Positions 7,151 to 13,523 of a stretch of DNA of 13,523 bases are shown piece by piece. This DNA comes from Sabulitectum sp964386635 (GTDB lineage: Bacteria; Fermentibacterota; Fermentibacteria; Fermentibacterales; JCC-6), in the NCBI GenBank assembly GCA_964386635.1, contig CAYLRO010000057.1:1-13523 (forward strand), in the 5' to 3' direction. A program made the translations under genes and the position numbers. The notes beneath the pieces were generated by a model. The model made no database searches. It saw only the letters and a list, made by a program, of their open reading frames with translations, and had not been told where the DNA came from. The first letter of the stretch is position 1. Each line of letters starts with the position of its first letter.

Positions 7151-7600
7151 ATGCTCATATCAACCAGAAGCAGATATGGCCTCAGAGCACTGGTACATCT
7201 TGCCAGGAACGACAGATCCACACCTGTCAGCCTTTCAGGAATTGCCAGGCGGGAAGATATTCCCATAAGATACCTCGAACAGATCTTCGGTCGATTGAGA
7301 ACCGCTGACATTGTCAGAGGAAGACGGGGACCCGGAGGAGGTTATGTTCTCAGCAAACCTCCTGCTGAGATTTCTCTGCTGGATATCATTAAAGTACTTG
7401 AAACCGAATTCTTTCATACCAAATGTGTTCTGCAGTGTCCTGACTCTTCCGTTTCAGCGGATGAAAGAGCGAAGGGTTGTGCAAGAGAAGACAGATGTCC
7501 CACCCGCATACTGTGGTCGGAGATCAAGGTTATCTGTGAATCCTACCTTATGAAGAACACTCTCAGCGACCTTGCATGCGGTTCGCTGGAAAAGGAGTAG
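7151..7600 (+). CDS. iscR: Rrf2/IscR-like winged-helix regulator of iron-sulfur genes
   Basis: The 149-residue protein opens with STRSRYGLRALVHLA, the usual Rrf2 N-terminus. The winged helix-turn-helix includes IPIRYLEQIFGRLRTADIV (37-55) and the wing GRRGPGGGYVLSKP (57-70). Four Cys follow the dimerisation-helix region: 92, 96, 110 and 116 (spacing Cx3Cx13Cx5C). E. coli IscR uses Cys92, 98 and 104 with His107 for a [2Fe-2S] cluster, so a cluster is likely here but the ligand set differs. The first gene of an iron-sulfur cassette, it probably represses its own operon when clusters are plentiful, through the inverted repeat just upstream. The IscR assignment rests on context; CymR-type or other Rrf2 members remain possible. 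Confidence 0.88.
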   Translation: MLISTRSRYGLRALVHLARNDRSTPVSLSGIARREDIPIRYLEQIFGRLRTADIVRGRRGPGGGYVLSKPPAEISLLDIIKVLETEFFHTKCVLQCPDSSVSADERAKGCAREDRCPTRILWSEIKVICESYLMKNTLSDLACGSLEKE

Positions 7601-7603
7601 GCT

Positions 7604-8128
7604 ATGTGGAAATACTCCGATGTGCTGATGGATCACTTCATGAATCCAAGGAATGTGGGCTCTCTGCCTTCTCCTGACGGTCATTCAGAGGTGGGCTCCC
7701 CCCAGTGCGGAGACGCAATGTACCTGGATATCGATATAGATGACCAGGGAAGGATCAGTGAGATAGCTTTTAAAACCTTCGGATGTGCCGGGGCCATTGC
7801 AAGTGCTTCAGCACTTACCGAAATGGCAAAAGGGCTTCCTGTAGAGGATGCTCTCAAAATAAAGAACAGCCAGATAGCTGAATTCCTCGGCGGAATGCCC
7901 CCGGAAAAATTTCACTGTTCCGTGATGGGCCATCAGGCTTTAAAAACAGCCGTTGAAGACTTCCGGTCCAAATGCGCTGAGATAGGCAAAATTCTGGAAG
8001 AAGAGGGAATTCCGGCAGCTCTTATAAGACCCGGAAGAGTATACATCAGCTCCCCTGATGATCTTGAAAAAACGAAGAAGGTTCTGTCAGACAGGATTGA
8101 GAGAGCCATATCCGTTAAGGTGAAATGA
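7604..8128 (+). CDS. iscU: Iron-sulfur cluster scaffold (IscU/NifU N-terminal type) with extra C-terminal tail
   Basis: The product has 174 residues. Its first 125 or so match the IscU/NifU-N scaffold: YSDVLMDHFMNPRNVG at the start, GSPQCGD with Cys35 and Asp37, FGCAGAIASASALTE with Cys61, and FHCSVMG with His104 and Cys105. All three cluster-binding Cys, the Asp and the conserved His are present. The protein would receive sulfur from the desulfurase encoded next and assemble a [2Fe-2S] cluster in the cytoplasm. It is longer than the usual 125-150 residues because of a tail at about 125-174 (EEGIPAALIRPGRVYISSP, then a charged helix) that I do not recognise. AGGAG (7593-7597), overlapping the end of the regulator gene, sits 6 nt before the ATG, and the stop overlaps the next start. 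Confidence 0.93.
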   Translation: MWKYSDVLMDHFMNPRNVGSLPSPDGHSEVGSPQCGDAMYLDIDIDDQGRISEIAFKTFGCAGAIASASALTEMAKGLPVEDALKIKNSQIAEFLGGMPPEKFHCSVMGHQALKTAVEDFRSKCAEIGKILEEEGIPAALIRPGRVYISSPDDLEKTKKVLSDRIERAISVKVK

Positions 8129-9285
8129 TGGATACCATTTATCTGGACAATGCAGCAACCACCAGGGTTGCTCCGGAAGTGGTGGAGGCAATGATGCCCT
8201 ATTTCACTGAGGAATTCGGCAACCCCTCAAGTTTCCATACTTTCGGAAGTTCGCAGATGGAAGCGGTGGAGACTGCTAGAGGCCAGGTGGCCAGGCTCCT
8301 GGGGGCCAGAGCAGAGGAGATATTCTTTACATCAGGCGGAACAGAAAGTGATAATCAGGCCCTGAGAGGAGCTGTTCAGATCGATCCCACCAGAAAGGGG
8401 ATTGTCACTTCAGCCATTGAACATCCGGCAATTCTGGAGACGGCCAGACTTCTTGAAAAAAAGGGCTGTTCTCTGGGTATAGCGGAAGTAAACAGCAATG
8501 GAGAGCTGGATCTTGACAGCCTGAAAAAGCTGGTTGATCAGCAGACCGCAATAGTGTCAATCATGGCGGCAAACAACGAGACCGGTGTTATCATGCCTCT
8601 GGAGAAAATTTCGGAAATTGCAAAGGATGAGGGCGCTCTATTCCACACAGATGCAGTTCAGATGGTGGGGAAGAGCCCTGTTGATGTTCATGCACTGGGT
8701 ATTGACCTTCTCAGTCTGTCTGCTCACAAGCTGCATGGGCCAAAGGGGTGCGGCGCCATATACATTCGCAGGGGAATAGATCTTCCGCCTCTGATAACCG
8801 GTGGTCATCAGGAGCGTGGAGTCCGTTCGGGAACTTACAATGTACCTGGAATAGTCGGATTGGGTAAGGCTGCTGATCTTGCTCTTACTCACCTGACTGA
8901 CACGGTTGTTGAAGAGAGAAAGCTGAGAGAGCTGTTTGAACAGCAGGTGAAGGAGCGCTGCCCCGGTGCGATGATTGTTGCTGAAGGTGCCGCCATGAGG
9001 CTTCCTGGTACAGTCACAGTGATTTTCAGGGGAATAGAGAGTGAAGCCGTTCTTACTCTGCTTGACATGCATGGAATTTATGCATCCTCCGGTTCTGCCT
9101 GCAGCACTGGAAGCAAGGATCCCAGTCATGTTCTCTATGCAATGGGAATTGACTACACTCTTGCAAACAGCGCCTTGAGGTTCAGCCTGAGCAGGTATAC
9201 CTCTGAAACAGAGATAGAGTCTGTGGTCAGTGTTCTTGAAACAATAGTGGAAAGACTTAGAAGAATTTCACCCTACTCAGAATAG
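8125..9285 (+). CDS. iscS: Cysteine desulfurase (IscS/NifS family)
   Basis: This PLP enzyme removes sulfur from cysteine, giving alanine and an enzyme-bound persulfide for iron-sulfur assembly. Its 386 residues match the family length. The N-terminus is IYLDNAATTR. His100 (AIEHPAI) should stack on the cofactor. ANNETG and HTDAVQ are family motifs. Lys202 in SAHKLHGPKG should hold PLP. Cys326 in SSGSACSTGSKDPSHVL is the persulfide-carrying Cys. The short active-site loop around it fits NifS/IscS more than the SufS group. The gene overlaps the scaffold stop (ATGA at 8125-8128). A second ATG at 8128 is 7 nt from AAGG (8117-8120) and may be the true start; the difference is one Met. There is no iscA, hscAB or ferredoxin gene downstream, so the cassette is minimal. 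Confidence 0.95.
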   Translation: MMDTIYLDNAATTRVAPEVVEAMMPYFTEEFGNPSSFHTFGSSQMEAVETARGQVARLLGARAEEIFFTSGGTESDNQALRGAVQIDPTRKGIVTSAIEHPAILETARLLEKKGCSLGIAEVNSNGELDLDSLKKLVDQQTAIVSIMAANNETGVIMPLEKISEIAKDEGALFHTDAVQMVGKSPVDVHALGIDLLSLSAHKLHGPKGCGAIYIRRGIDLPPLITGGHQERGVRSGTYNVPGIVGLGKAADLALTHLTDTVVEERKLRELFEQQVKERCPGAMIVAEGAAMRLPGTVTVIFRGIESEAVLTLLDMHGIYASSGSACSTGSKDPSHVLYAMGIDYTLANSALRFSLSRYTSETEIESVVSVLETIVERLRRISPYSE

Positions 9286-9295
9286 TTTTGATGAA

Positions 9296-9318
9296 GGGAC
9301 GGGCTTCCTGCCCGTCCC
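9296..9318. terminator. Strong GC hairpin between convergent genes, possible bidirectional terminator
   Basis: GGGACGGGC (9296-9304) and GCCCGTCCC (9310-9318) form a perfect 9-bp GC-rich stem with a 5-nt loop. It lies 10 nt past the desulfurase stop and 11 nt past the stop of the convergent barrel gene. Neither strand has a proper U-tract (plus: GAAAACC; minus: TTCATC), so it may act as a transcript 3'-end stabiliser or a factor-assisted terminator rather than a classical intrinsic one. Confidence 0.5.
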
Positions 9319-9329
9319 GAAAACCTGCT

Positions 9330-10067
9330 TCAGAAGCCATCACCTGTCCAGGCAATTCCCGCATGAAAACCAAAGTTCTCGAAATCATTCAGCCCCAGAG
9401 AAAATCCTCCGTTTGCTGCAAAGCTTTCATCCAGAAGATACTCAGTTGATGCAATAGCTCTGAATTCACCTGACGTGGATCCATTGAGAGCCGCTGAAAT
9501 GAGGAAATCTGAAGATATGTAGCTTGAACCTCCGCCGGTGAAATAGAAAACGTCGGCTATTTTGTCATCGAAGGGATTGCGCTGACCATTCAGTGCGTAT
9601 TCCCCGGACATGGAAAGCCTGAAGTCCAGGAATGTTGTGCTTGTAACTCCTCCCACTGCAAGCTCTGCTCCAGTGTCGCGGTTTTCTTCTCCGGTTGGCA
9701 GGGTCAGCCTGCAGGTCAGCTTTAGTGCTGTTCCTCCCCGGGTGGTTTCGTACAGCCAGCCTCCGGCAAGGGTCATGTCTCCAATAAAAGATCCGTCAAA
9801 AGCATCATCTGCCGGCACAAAAGGCAGTACTGCAGCCAGCTCAATATCCTCTGCTGCTCCCCAGCATCCCTGGAGGGGAACGGTAAGGATTGAACCGTTA
9901 TCGGTGTTCAGGTACTCAATTTCTGTTCCAAGGCGAAGCCGGCCTGTTTCCAGAACTTCGCTGCATGAGAGCCCCTGCCAGCCTGAAAGACCGGCAGGTC
10001 CGATGCTGCTGGAAGCACCACAGGCTGCAGATACAATTAGCACAGGTAAAAACACTATTATCTTCAT
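9330..10067 (-). CDS. Exported outer-membrane barrel-like protein (PF13557-like pattern)
   Basis: I set the start at the ATG at 10067-10065, which has GGAGG 4 nt upstream and opens a signal peptide (MKIIVFLPVLIVSAAC). A longer frame to 10130 adds 21 residues without an SD. The 245-residue product may be processed at Cys16 (VSAAC, a permissible lipobox) or by signal peptidase I; I cannot tell which. The mature part alternates beta-strands. LRLGTEIEYLN, then a stretch on AEDIELAAVLPFVP, then GDMTLAGGW and RLTLPTGEE follow the order seen in the phenol-degradation MetA-like/transporter barrel family. It ends with AGIAWTGDGF, a terminal Phe typical of outer-membrane proteins. Ligand unknown. It converges on the iron-sulfur operon and diverges from the small gene at 10146. 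Confidence 0.8.
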   Translation of the reverse strand: MKIIVFLPVLIVSAACGASSSIGPAGLSGWQGLSCSEVLETGRLRLGTEIEYLNTDNGSILTVPLQGCWGAAEDIELAAVLPFVPADDAFDGSFIGDMTLAGGWLYETTRGGTALKLTCRLTLPTGEENRDTGAELAVGGVTSTTFLDFRLSMSGEYALNGQRNPFDDKIADVFYFTGGGSSYISSDFLISAALNGSTSGEFRAIASTEYLLDESFAANGGFSLGLNDFENFGFHAGIAWTGDGF

Positions 10068-10145
10068 TATTCCTCCGGGGTTGACAACAGTACATGCAAG
10101 AGGGAAATATACCTTTAATATGGCTCCCATTTTTCAGGAGGTACA
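10068..10145. promoter_or_regulatory. Divergent promoter region between second barrel gene and 10146 gene
   Basis: Both flanking genes read away from these 78 bp, so promoters for both are expected here. On the plus strand there is a perfect -35 hexamer TTGACA (10081-10086), but the best -10 options at 17-18 bp are poor (AAATAT at 10105-10110). On the minus strand TATATT (10111-10106) is a 5 of 6 -10 without a good -35. Ribosome-binding sites are clear for both: GGAGG for the minus gene and AGGAGGT (10136-10142) for the plus gene. Confidence 0.35.
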
Positions 10146-10544
10146 ATGAGAACAGGGGAAGCAGGGATTTTGATTGCTCTTGCCGTGTTCCTGGCTGGCG
10201 GGGTCTTTGTTGCGCTGAGGGAGATTCCACATGAGGTTTTCCTTGGGGGCACTGTGGAATCCGAGGTTGAACTGTCAGTTTATGATATGCTGAAACAATC
10301 CATTCAGCCCTATCACTTTGGAAATGTTCCAAGGGAATCTTTCAGCGGTGACACAACGCTGTGGGTTGTTGACCTTGACCATAACATGTACAGCATTCCT
10401 CAAACTGATTTGTATGTGACCAGAATTCTACGGGACCTTCAGTTTACGGATATAACAGCTTCGGAAAGGCTCTCCGGCGGTATTGTGTTCCGGGCGCTCT
10501 TTCCCAACGGCCAGCCACTGGAGATAAGCTTTACCTGCCCCTAG
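10146..10544 (+). CDS. Unrecognised small protein with N-terminal membrane anchor
   Basis: The 132-residue product begins MRTGEAGILIALAVFLAGG, one hydrophobic helix at about 6-24 that could be an uncleaved anchor or a signal peptide. A predicted mixed alpha/beta soluble part of about 105 residues follows: YDMLKQSIQPYHFG, LWVVDLDHNMYSIPQTDLYV and GIVFRALFPNGQPLEISF. I do not recognise a family. The SD AGGAGGT 3 nt before the ATG is one of the strongest in the window, which supports a real, well-translated gene. It lies where yajC often precedes secD, but it is not YajC-like: YajC is shorter and has a conserved basic soluble tail. A functional link to SecDF is not shown. Confidence 0.72.
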   Translation: MRTGEAGILIALAVFLAGGVFVALREIPHEVFLGGTVESEVELSVYDMLKQSIQPYHFGNVPRESFSGDTTLWVVDLDHNMYSIPQTDLYVTRILRDLQFTDITASERLSGGIVFRALFPNGQPLEISFTCP

Positions 10545-10546
10545 GT

Positions 10547-10576
10547 GGTCAATACCCTTGACTTTCTTTATCTTTC
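10547..10576 (+). terminator. Weak hairpin with U-rich tail after the 10146 gene
   Basis: GTCAA (10548-10552) and TTGAC (10558-10562) form a 5-bp stem, extended by one G-U pair, with a 5-nt loop. The U-rich run TTTCTTTATCTTT follows directly. The stem is short and AT-containing, so this would be a weak intrinsic terminator at best. Its right arm is also a TTGACT -35-like hexamer without a matching -10. Confidence 0.3.
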
Positions 10577-10627
10577 ATGACTTCCGCCGGGATTTTTCAG
10601 CTTTTGGTGGGAAGTGAAACTGTCGTA

Positions 10628-10656
10628 TTGAATGAAATAACTACTGACTAAATAAA
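10628..10656 (+). promoter_or_regulatory. Weak promoter candidate for secDF
   Basis: TTGAAT (10628-10633) and AATAAA (10651-10656), 17 bp apart, each match 4 of 6 consensus bases. The start of transcription would be near 10663, about 45 nt before the start codon. The rest of the 10545-10707 gap holds an imperfect hairpin (ACTTCC at 10580 with GGAAGT at 10610) and no convincing gene. Confidence 0.3.
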
Positions 10657-10707
10657 GAGTTAGACAAGGCTACAGGCCAGTCTGAAAACCCCATGAAGGG
10701 AACGCCC

Positions 10708-13509
10708 ATGAAAAGAGCCGACAAGTGGAGAAATTACAGCTCCGCCATCGTGCTGGTTATCTCGCTGCTGCTTATATGGCCCACAGTGAAATGGTATTCA
10801 CTGCCGGCTGTTGAGAGAGACCGCGCAGAAGCCAGTGTTCAGCCCGAGACTACCAACCCGTACCTGAGAAGTCTTATTGACGACATGCAGGAAGAAGGTG
10901 GGGAAGAGCTTCTGGAGGAGTACAGAGAGCTGTACAAATCAAGCAACGGAACCATTAAGCTCGGACTCGACCTTCAGGGCGGAATGTATCTGGCTTATAC
11001 AGTTGAGCCTACTCCCGGGCTTGATACAGACGAAGCTCTTGACCAGGCCCTGGAGATTATCAGAAACCGAATTGACGAATTCGGTGTTTCAGAACCTTCC
11101 ATTACCAGACAGGGTAACGACAGGATCATTGTTCAACTTCCAGGAGTGAGAGATCCTGCGAGAGCCAGAGCTATTGTTGAAAGACAGGCTCTACTGGAAT
11201 TCAAGGTTGTTGCCTATCCAAACGCTGAGCATCCTGCACCATCAAGCATCCCGGTGATCAGGGCAATAGAGGCTGTTCTTGACGACAGTTACGTTGTTGA
11301 AACTCCTGATGTGGTTGAAACACCTGTGTCCCCTGAAGATGATCAGTTCTCACTTCCAGTGGCTGATCAGGACCTTACGCTTCCATCTCCCGAGGGAGAG
11401 GAAGAGTCTGTTCTCCCTGAGATCGAAGTTGCCGGGCAGTTCGGTTCTCTGATTACAATGGCAGATCAAAACTCTGCAACAGTTCTCAGTATCAGACCAG
11501 GCGACTGGATGATAAGACAGGGTGAAGATCTCGATGCAATGCAGTCCATTCTTATCAGGGATGATGTGCAGGAGATACTAGCCGACGCAAACCTTTCTTT
11601 CACATTCGGCAAGGCAACTGAAATGGCCGACGGCACTACAATGGTAAGCATCTTCATTGTTCCTGCAGATGCAGGCAGGGGCTGGGACAGGCAGGCTGAC
11701 CTGGAGATCCCCGATTACCGTCTTACCGGCGCCAGTCTCACAGATGTCAGAATCAGGATGGGTGATCAGAATACAATGAGCAGGGACCCCTACCTTCTTC
11801 TTGAATTCGATTCCGACGGATCCTCCATGTGGGAGCGCATCACAGGTGAGAATGTTGATGAGCGGGTAGCTATTCTACTTGACGGCCGTATCTACTCCGT
11901 TGCCACAATAACCGAGAGAATCAGTGGCGGTACAAGACTTTCAGGCGGATTCAGTGTTGAAGAAGCCCGCGACCTGAGACTTGTTCTCAAGGCAGGAAGT
12001 CTGCCGGCAAAACTGATAATCGCAGAAGAGCAGACAATAGGACCCAGCCTTGGACGAACAGCAATCAACAACGGCATGCTTGCAGGTGTTGTGGGCCTTG
12101 CCCTCATTGCTGCGTTCATGATTATTTACTACGGAGTCAGTGGTCTGATCGGTGTTCTTGCTCTGATCTTCGATATGCTGATAATTCTTGGATTCCTCTG
12201 TTTCCCGGGCCCGCTGGCGCAGCTGGGTGTTTCGGGAATGAATGCTACTCTGACCCTTCCGGGAATAGCCGGTATCATCCTTACCATCGGTATGGCAGTT
12301 GATGCAAGCGTTCTCATTTACGAAAGGATAAGAGAGGAACTCCGGGCAGGAAAGGGCATTCGCTCTTCAGTCAATGCAGGATATGCAAGGGCATTTGTTA
12401 CCATCCTTGACGCCAACCTCACCACTTTTATCACAGCTCTTGTTCTCTACAGGTTCGGTACCGGTCCTATCAGAGGATTCGCAGTGACTCTTTCAATAGG
12501 TATCATGGCATCCATGTTCTGTTCTCTTGTGTTTACAAGGGCAATTTTCAGTAATCTCCTTGCCCAGGTGAAGAGAACAAAGATAAGCATTGGAAAACTT
12601 GCACTGATCAGAAATGCTCACTTTGATATTATCACAGGCAGGAAAAAGACCTACATGCTTTCTCTTGCTGTGATTCTTCTGGGAGCAATCTCATTTGCAG
12701 TTCATGGAGGATTGAATCTTTCCATTGATTTCACCGGAGGTCTCGAGACCAATGTGATATCATCGGAATATTCCTCATCGGCTGATCTTACCAACGCTCT
12801 TTCCGAACAGGGACTTGCAAGTGTTCAGGTTCAGTCTCTTGAAGACTGGGGTGGAGAGGGCAGTGCTTTTGTCATTCGAACTTCCACAAGTGACAAAGAC
12901 GAAGTTTACGCTGCACTGGGCGAAGCAAGCTGCATTCTGATGGAAGATGAAGCAGGTGAATCCGAAGCCTCTTTCATAAAGCAGATCGGTCCAAGGGTTG
13001 GAAATGAACTGAGAAGCAGGGCAGTAGACTCCATACTTCTGGCTATGTTCTTCATAGTGCTTTACATCTGGTACCGTTTTCAGTTCAAGTGGGGTCTCGC
13101 TGCTGTGGTGGCGCTATTCCATGACATTATTATCACAGTGGGTCTTCTGGCATTGTTCCAGATTGAAATCAGCCTTACAATCATCGCAGCTCTTCTCACC
13201 ATTGTGGGTTATTCCATCAACGATACCATCGTGGTGTTCGACCGCATCCGCGAAGACAACAGGCTCAGGAAGGGTAAAACCTTTGAGGAGATTGTTAACA
13301 AGGGTATAAACGAGACCCTCAGTAGAACCATCGTAACATCGCTTACAACCTTTGTTGCAGTACTGATGCTCTTCCTCTTCGGTTTCGGAGAGATACACGA
13401 TTTTGCCTTTACGCTTATGATCGGTATCATCGTGGGAACCTATTCCTCCATCTTCGTGGCAAGTCCGATCCTTATCGACTGGCATGCAAGGATGAAGAAG
13501 AATAAGTAA
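10708..13509 (+). CDS. secDF: SecDF fusion, Sec translocon accessory/proton-driven export subunit
   Basis: I prefer the ATG at 10708 because AAGGGA lies 6 nt upstream; an in-frame ATG at 10693 has no SD and adds five residues. The 933-residue protein joins SecD and SecF in one chain. The SecD half has a membrane helix at 11-30, LGLDLQGG (85-92), the RNRIDEFGVSEPSI segment, the GGFSVEEARDLRLVLKAGSLPA segment, IGPSLG, and membrane helices from about 456. Asp532 in GMAVDASVLIYERI corresponds to the proton-path Asp519 of E. coli SecD. The SecF half starts near 648, with DFTGG (674-678), IGPRVG (760-765), Asp806 in HDIIIT (E. coli SecF Asp213) and GYSINDTIVVFDRIRE. The periplasmic SecD domain carries an acidic, Pro-rich insert at about 196-240. 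It completes protein export on the periplasmic side using the proton (or sodium) gradient. Confidence 0.96.
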   Translation: MKRADKWRNYSSAIVLVISLLLIWPTVKWYSLPAVERDRAEASVQPETTNPYLRSLIDDMQEEGGEELLEEYRELYKSSNGTIKLGLDLQGGMYLAYTVEPTPGLDTDEALDQALEIIRNRIDEFGVSEPSITRQGNDRIIVQLPGVRDPARARAIVERQALLEFKVVAYPNAEHPAPSSIPVIRAIEAVLDDSYVVETPDVVETPVSPEDDQFSLPVADQDLTLPSPEGEEESVLPEIEVAGQFGSLITMADQNSATVLSIRPGDWMIRQGEDLDAMQSILIRDDVQEILADANLSFTFGKATEMADGTTMVSIFIVPADAGRGWDRQADLEIPDYRLTGASLTDVRIRMGDQNTMSRDPYLLLEFDSDGSSMWERITGENVDERVAILLDGRIYSVATITERISGGTRLSGGFSVEEARDLRLVLKAGSLPAKLIIAEEQTIGPSLGRTAINNGMLAGVVGLALIAAFMIIYYGVSGLIGVLALIFDMLIILGFLCFPGPLAQLGVSGMNATLTLPGIAGIILTIGMAVDASVLIYERIREELRAGKGIRSSVNAGYARAFVTILDANLTTFITALVLYRFGTGPIRGFAVTLSIGIMASMFCSLVFTRAIFSNLLAQVKRTKISIGKLALIRNAHFDIITGRKKTYMLSLAVILLGAISFAVHGGLNLSIDFTGGLETNVISSEYSSSADLTNALSEQGLASVQVQSLEDWGGEGSAFVIRTSTSDKDEVYAALGEASCILMEDEAGESEASFIKQIGPRVGNELRSRAVDSILLAMFFIVLYIWYRFQFKWGLAAVVALFHDIIITVGLLALFQIEISLTIIAALLTIVGYSINDTIVVFDRIREDNRLRKGKTFEEIVNKGINETLSRTIVTSLTTFVAVLMLFLFGFGEIHDFAFTLMIGIIVGTYSSIFVASPILIDWHARMKKNK

Positions 13510-13523
13510 ACAGACAGATACAG

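Noticed and set aside
8638..9129. Minus-strand open frame of 163 codons within the desulfurase gene
   Set aside because: It is antisense to the PLP-lysine and catalytic-Cys region of an intact enzyme gene.
10068..10130. Upstream start adding 21 residues to the second barrel protein
   Set aside because: The extension would precede the signal peptide and cover the promoter region, and the inner ATG has a strong GGAGG site.
9610..10149. Plus-strand open frame of 179 codons opposite the second barrel gene
   Set aside because: The minus strand encodes a signal peptide, regular beta-strands and a terminal Phe with a good SD; the plus frame is Ser/Pro-rich with no domain.
10580..10615. Imperfect hairpin in the secDF upstream region as a riboswitch or attenuator
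   Set aside because: It has a six-pair stem with a bulge and a large loop, no U-tract, and no match to a riboswitch or arrest-peptide leader that I know.
1..13523. Mobile element, CRISPR array, tRNA or toxin-antitoxin module
   Set aside because: I saw no spaced direct repeats, transposase or integrase motifs, cloverleaf sequences or small toxin/antitoxin pairs on either strand.

Overview
The window looks like a chromosomal segment of a Gram-negative bacterium of about 50% GC. Two Sec-exported proteins look like outer-membrane barrels. A secreted gingipain-type (family C25) peptidase ends in a FlgD-Ig/type-IX-secretion-like C-terminal domain, which points to the FCB side of the bacterial tree. 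A poorly cultured lineage such as Fermentibacterota/Aegiribacteria is my tentative guess from general protein style, not something the sequence proves. Genes are tightly packed, with strong Shine-Dalgarno sites and several overlapping start/stop codons. I see no tRNA, rRNA, CRISPR array, insertion sequence, integrase or phage gene.

Layout. (1) 1-2284, minus: a C25 cysteine peptidase, complete except for its last few residues. It diverges across a 155-bp promoter region from (2) 2440-3144, plus: a small exported beta-barrel protein with a well-formed promoter and a terminator. (3) 3155-3955, minus: an inositol-monophosphatase-family phosphatase. It converges on the barrel gene and carries that gene's terminator inside its own 3' end. 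(4) 4021-7095, plus: a three-gene membrane operon. It encodes a CASTOR/POLLUX-type ion channel with two cytoplasmic Rossmann/RCK-like units, an unrecognised protein with two membrane helices and a long helical extracytoplasmic domain, and an unrecognised exported beta-rich protein with a C-terminal membrane anchor. (5) 7151-9285, plus: an iron-sulfur cluster operon in the order regulator (Rrf2/IscR-like), scaffold (IscU/NifU-like), cysteine desulfurase (IscS/NifS). A perfect inverted repeat overlies its -10 element and is a likely autoregulatory operator. (6) 9330-10067, minus: a second exported barrel-like protein. (7) 10146-10544, plus: a small unrecognised membrane-anchored protein. (8) 10708-13509, plus: a fused SecDF protein-export motor subunit with an acidic, proline-rich insert.

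How the genes fit together. Most products serve the envelope: SecDF drives late steps of Sec export, which the peptidase, the two barrels and the anchored proteins would use. The iron-sulfur cassette is a self-contained housekeeping unit that supplies sulfur and assembles clusters, with a regulator that probably senses cluster status. The least understood part, and the best candidate for something undescribed, is the channel operon at 4021-7095. There a ligand-gated-type channel is translationally linked to two extracytoplasmic partner proteins that I do not recognise.
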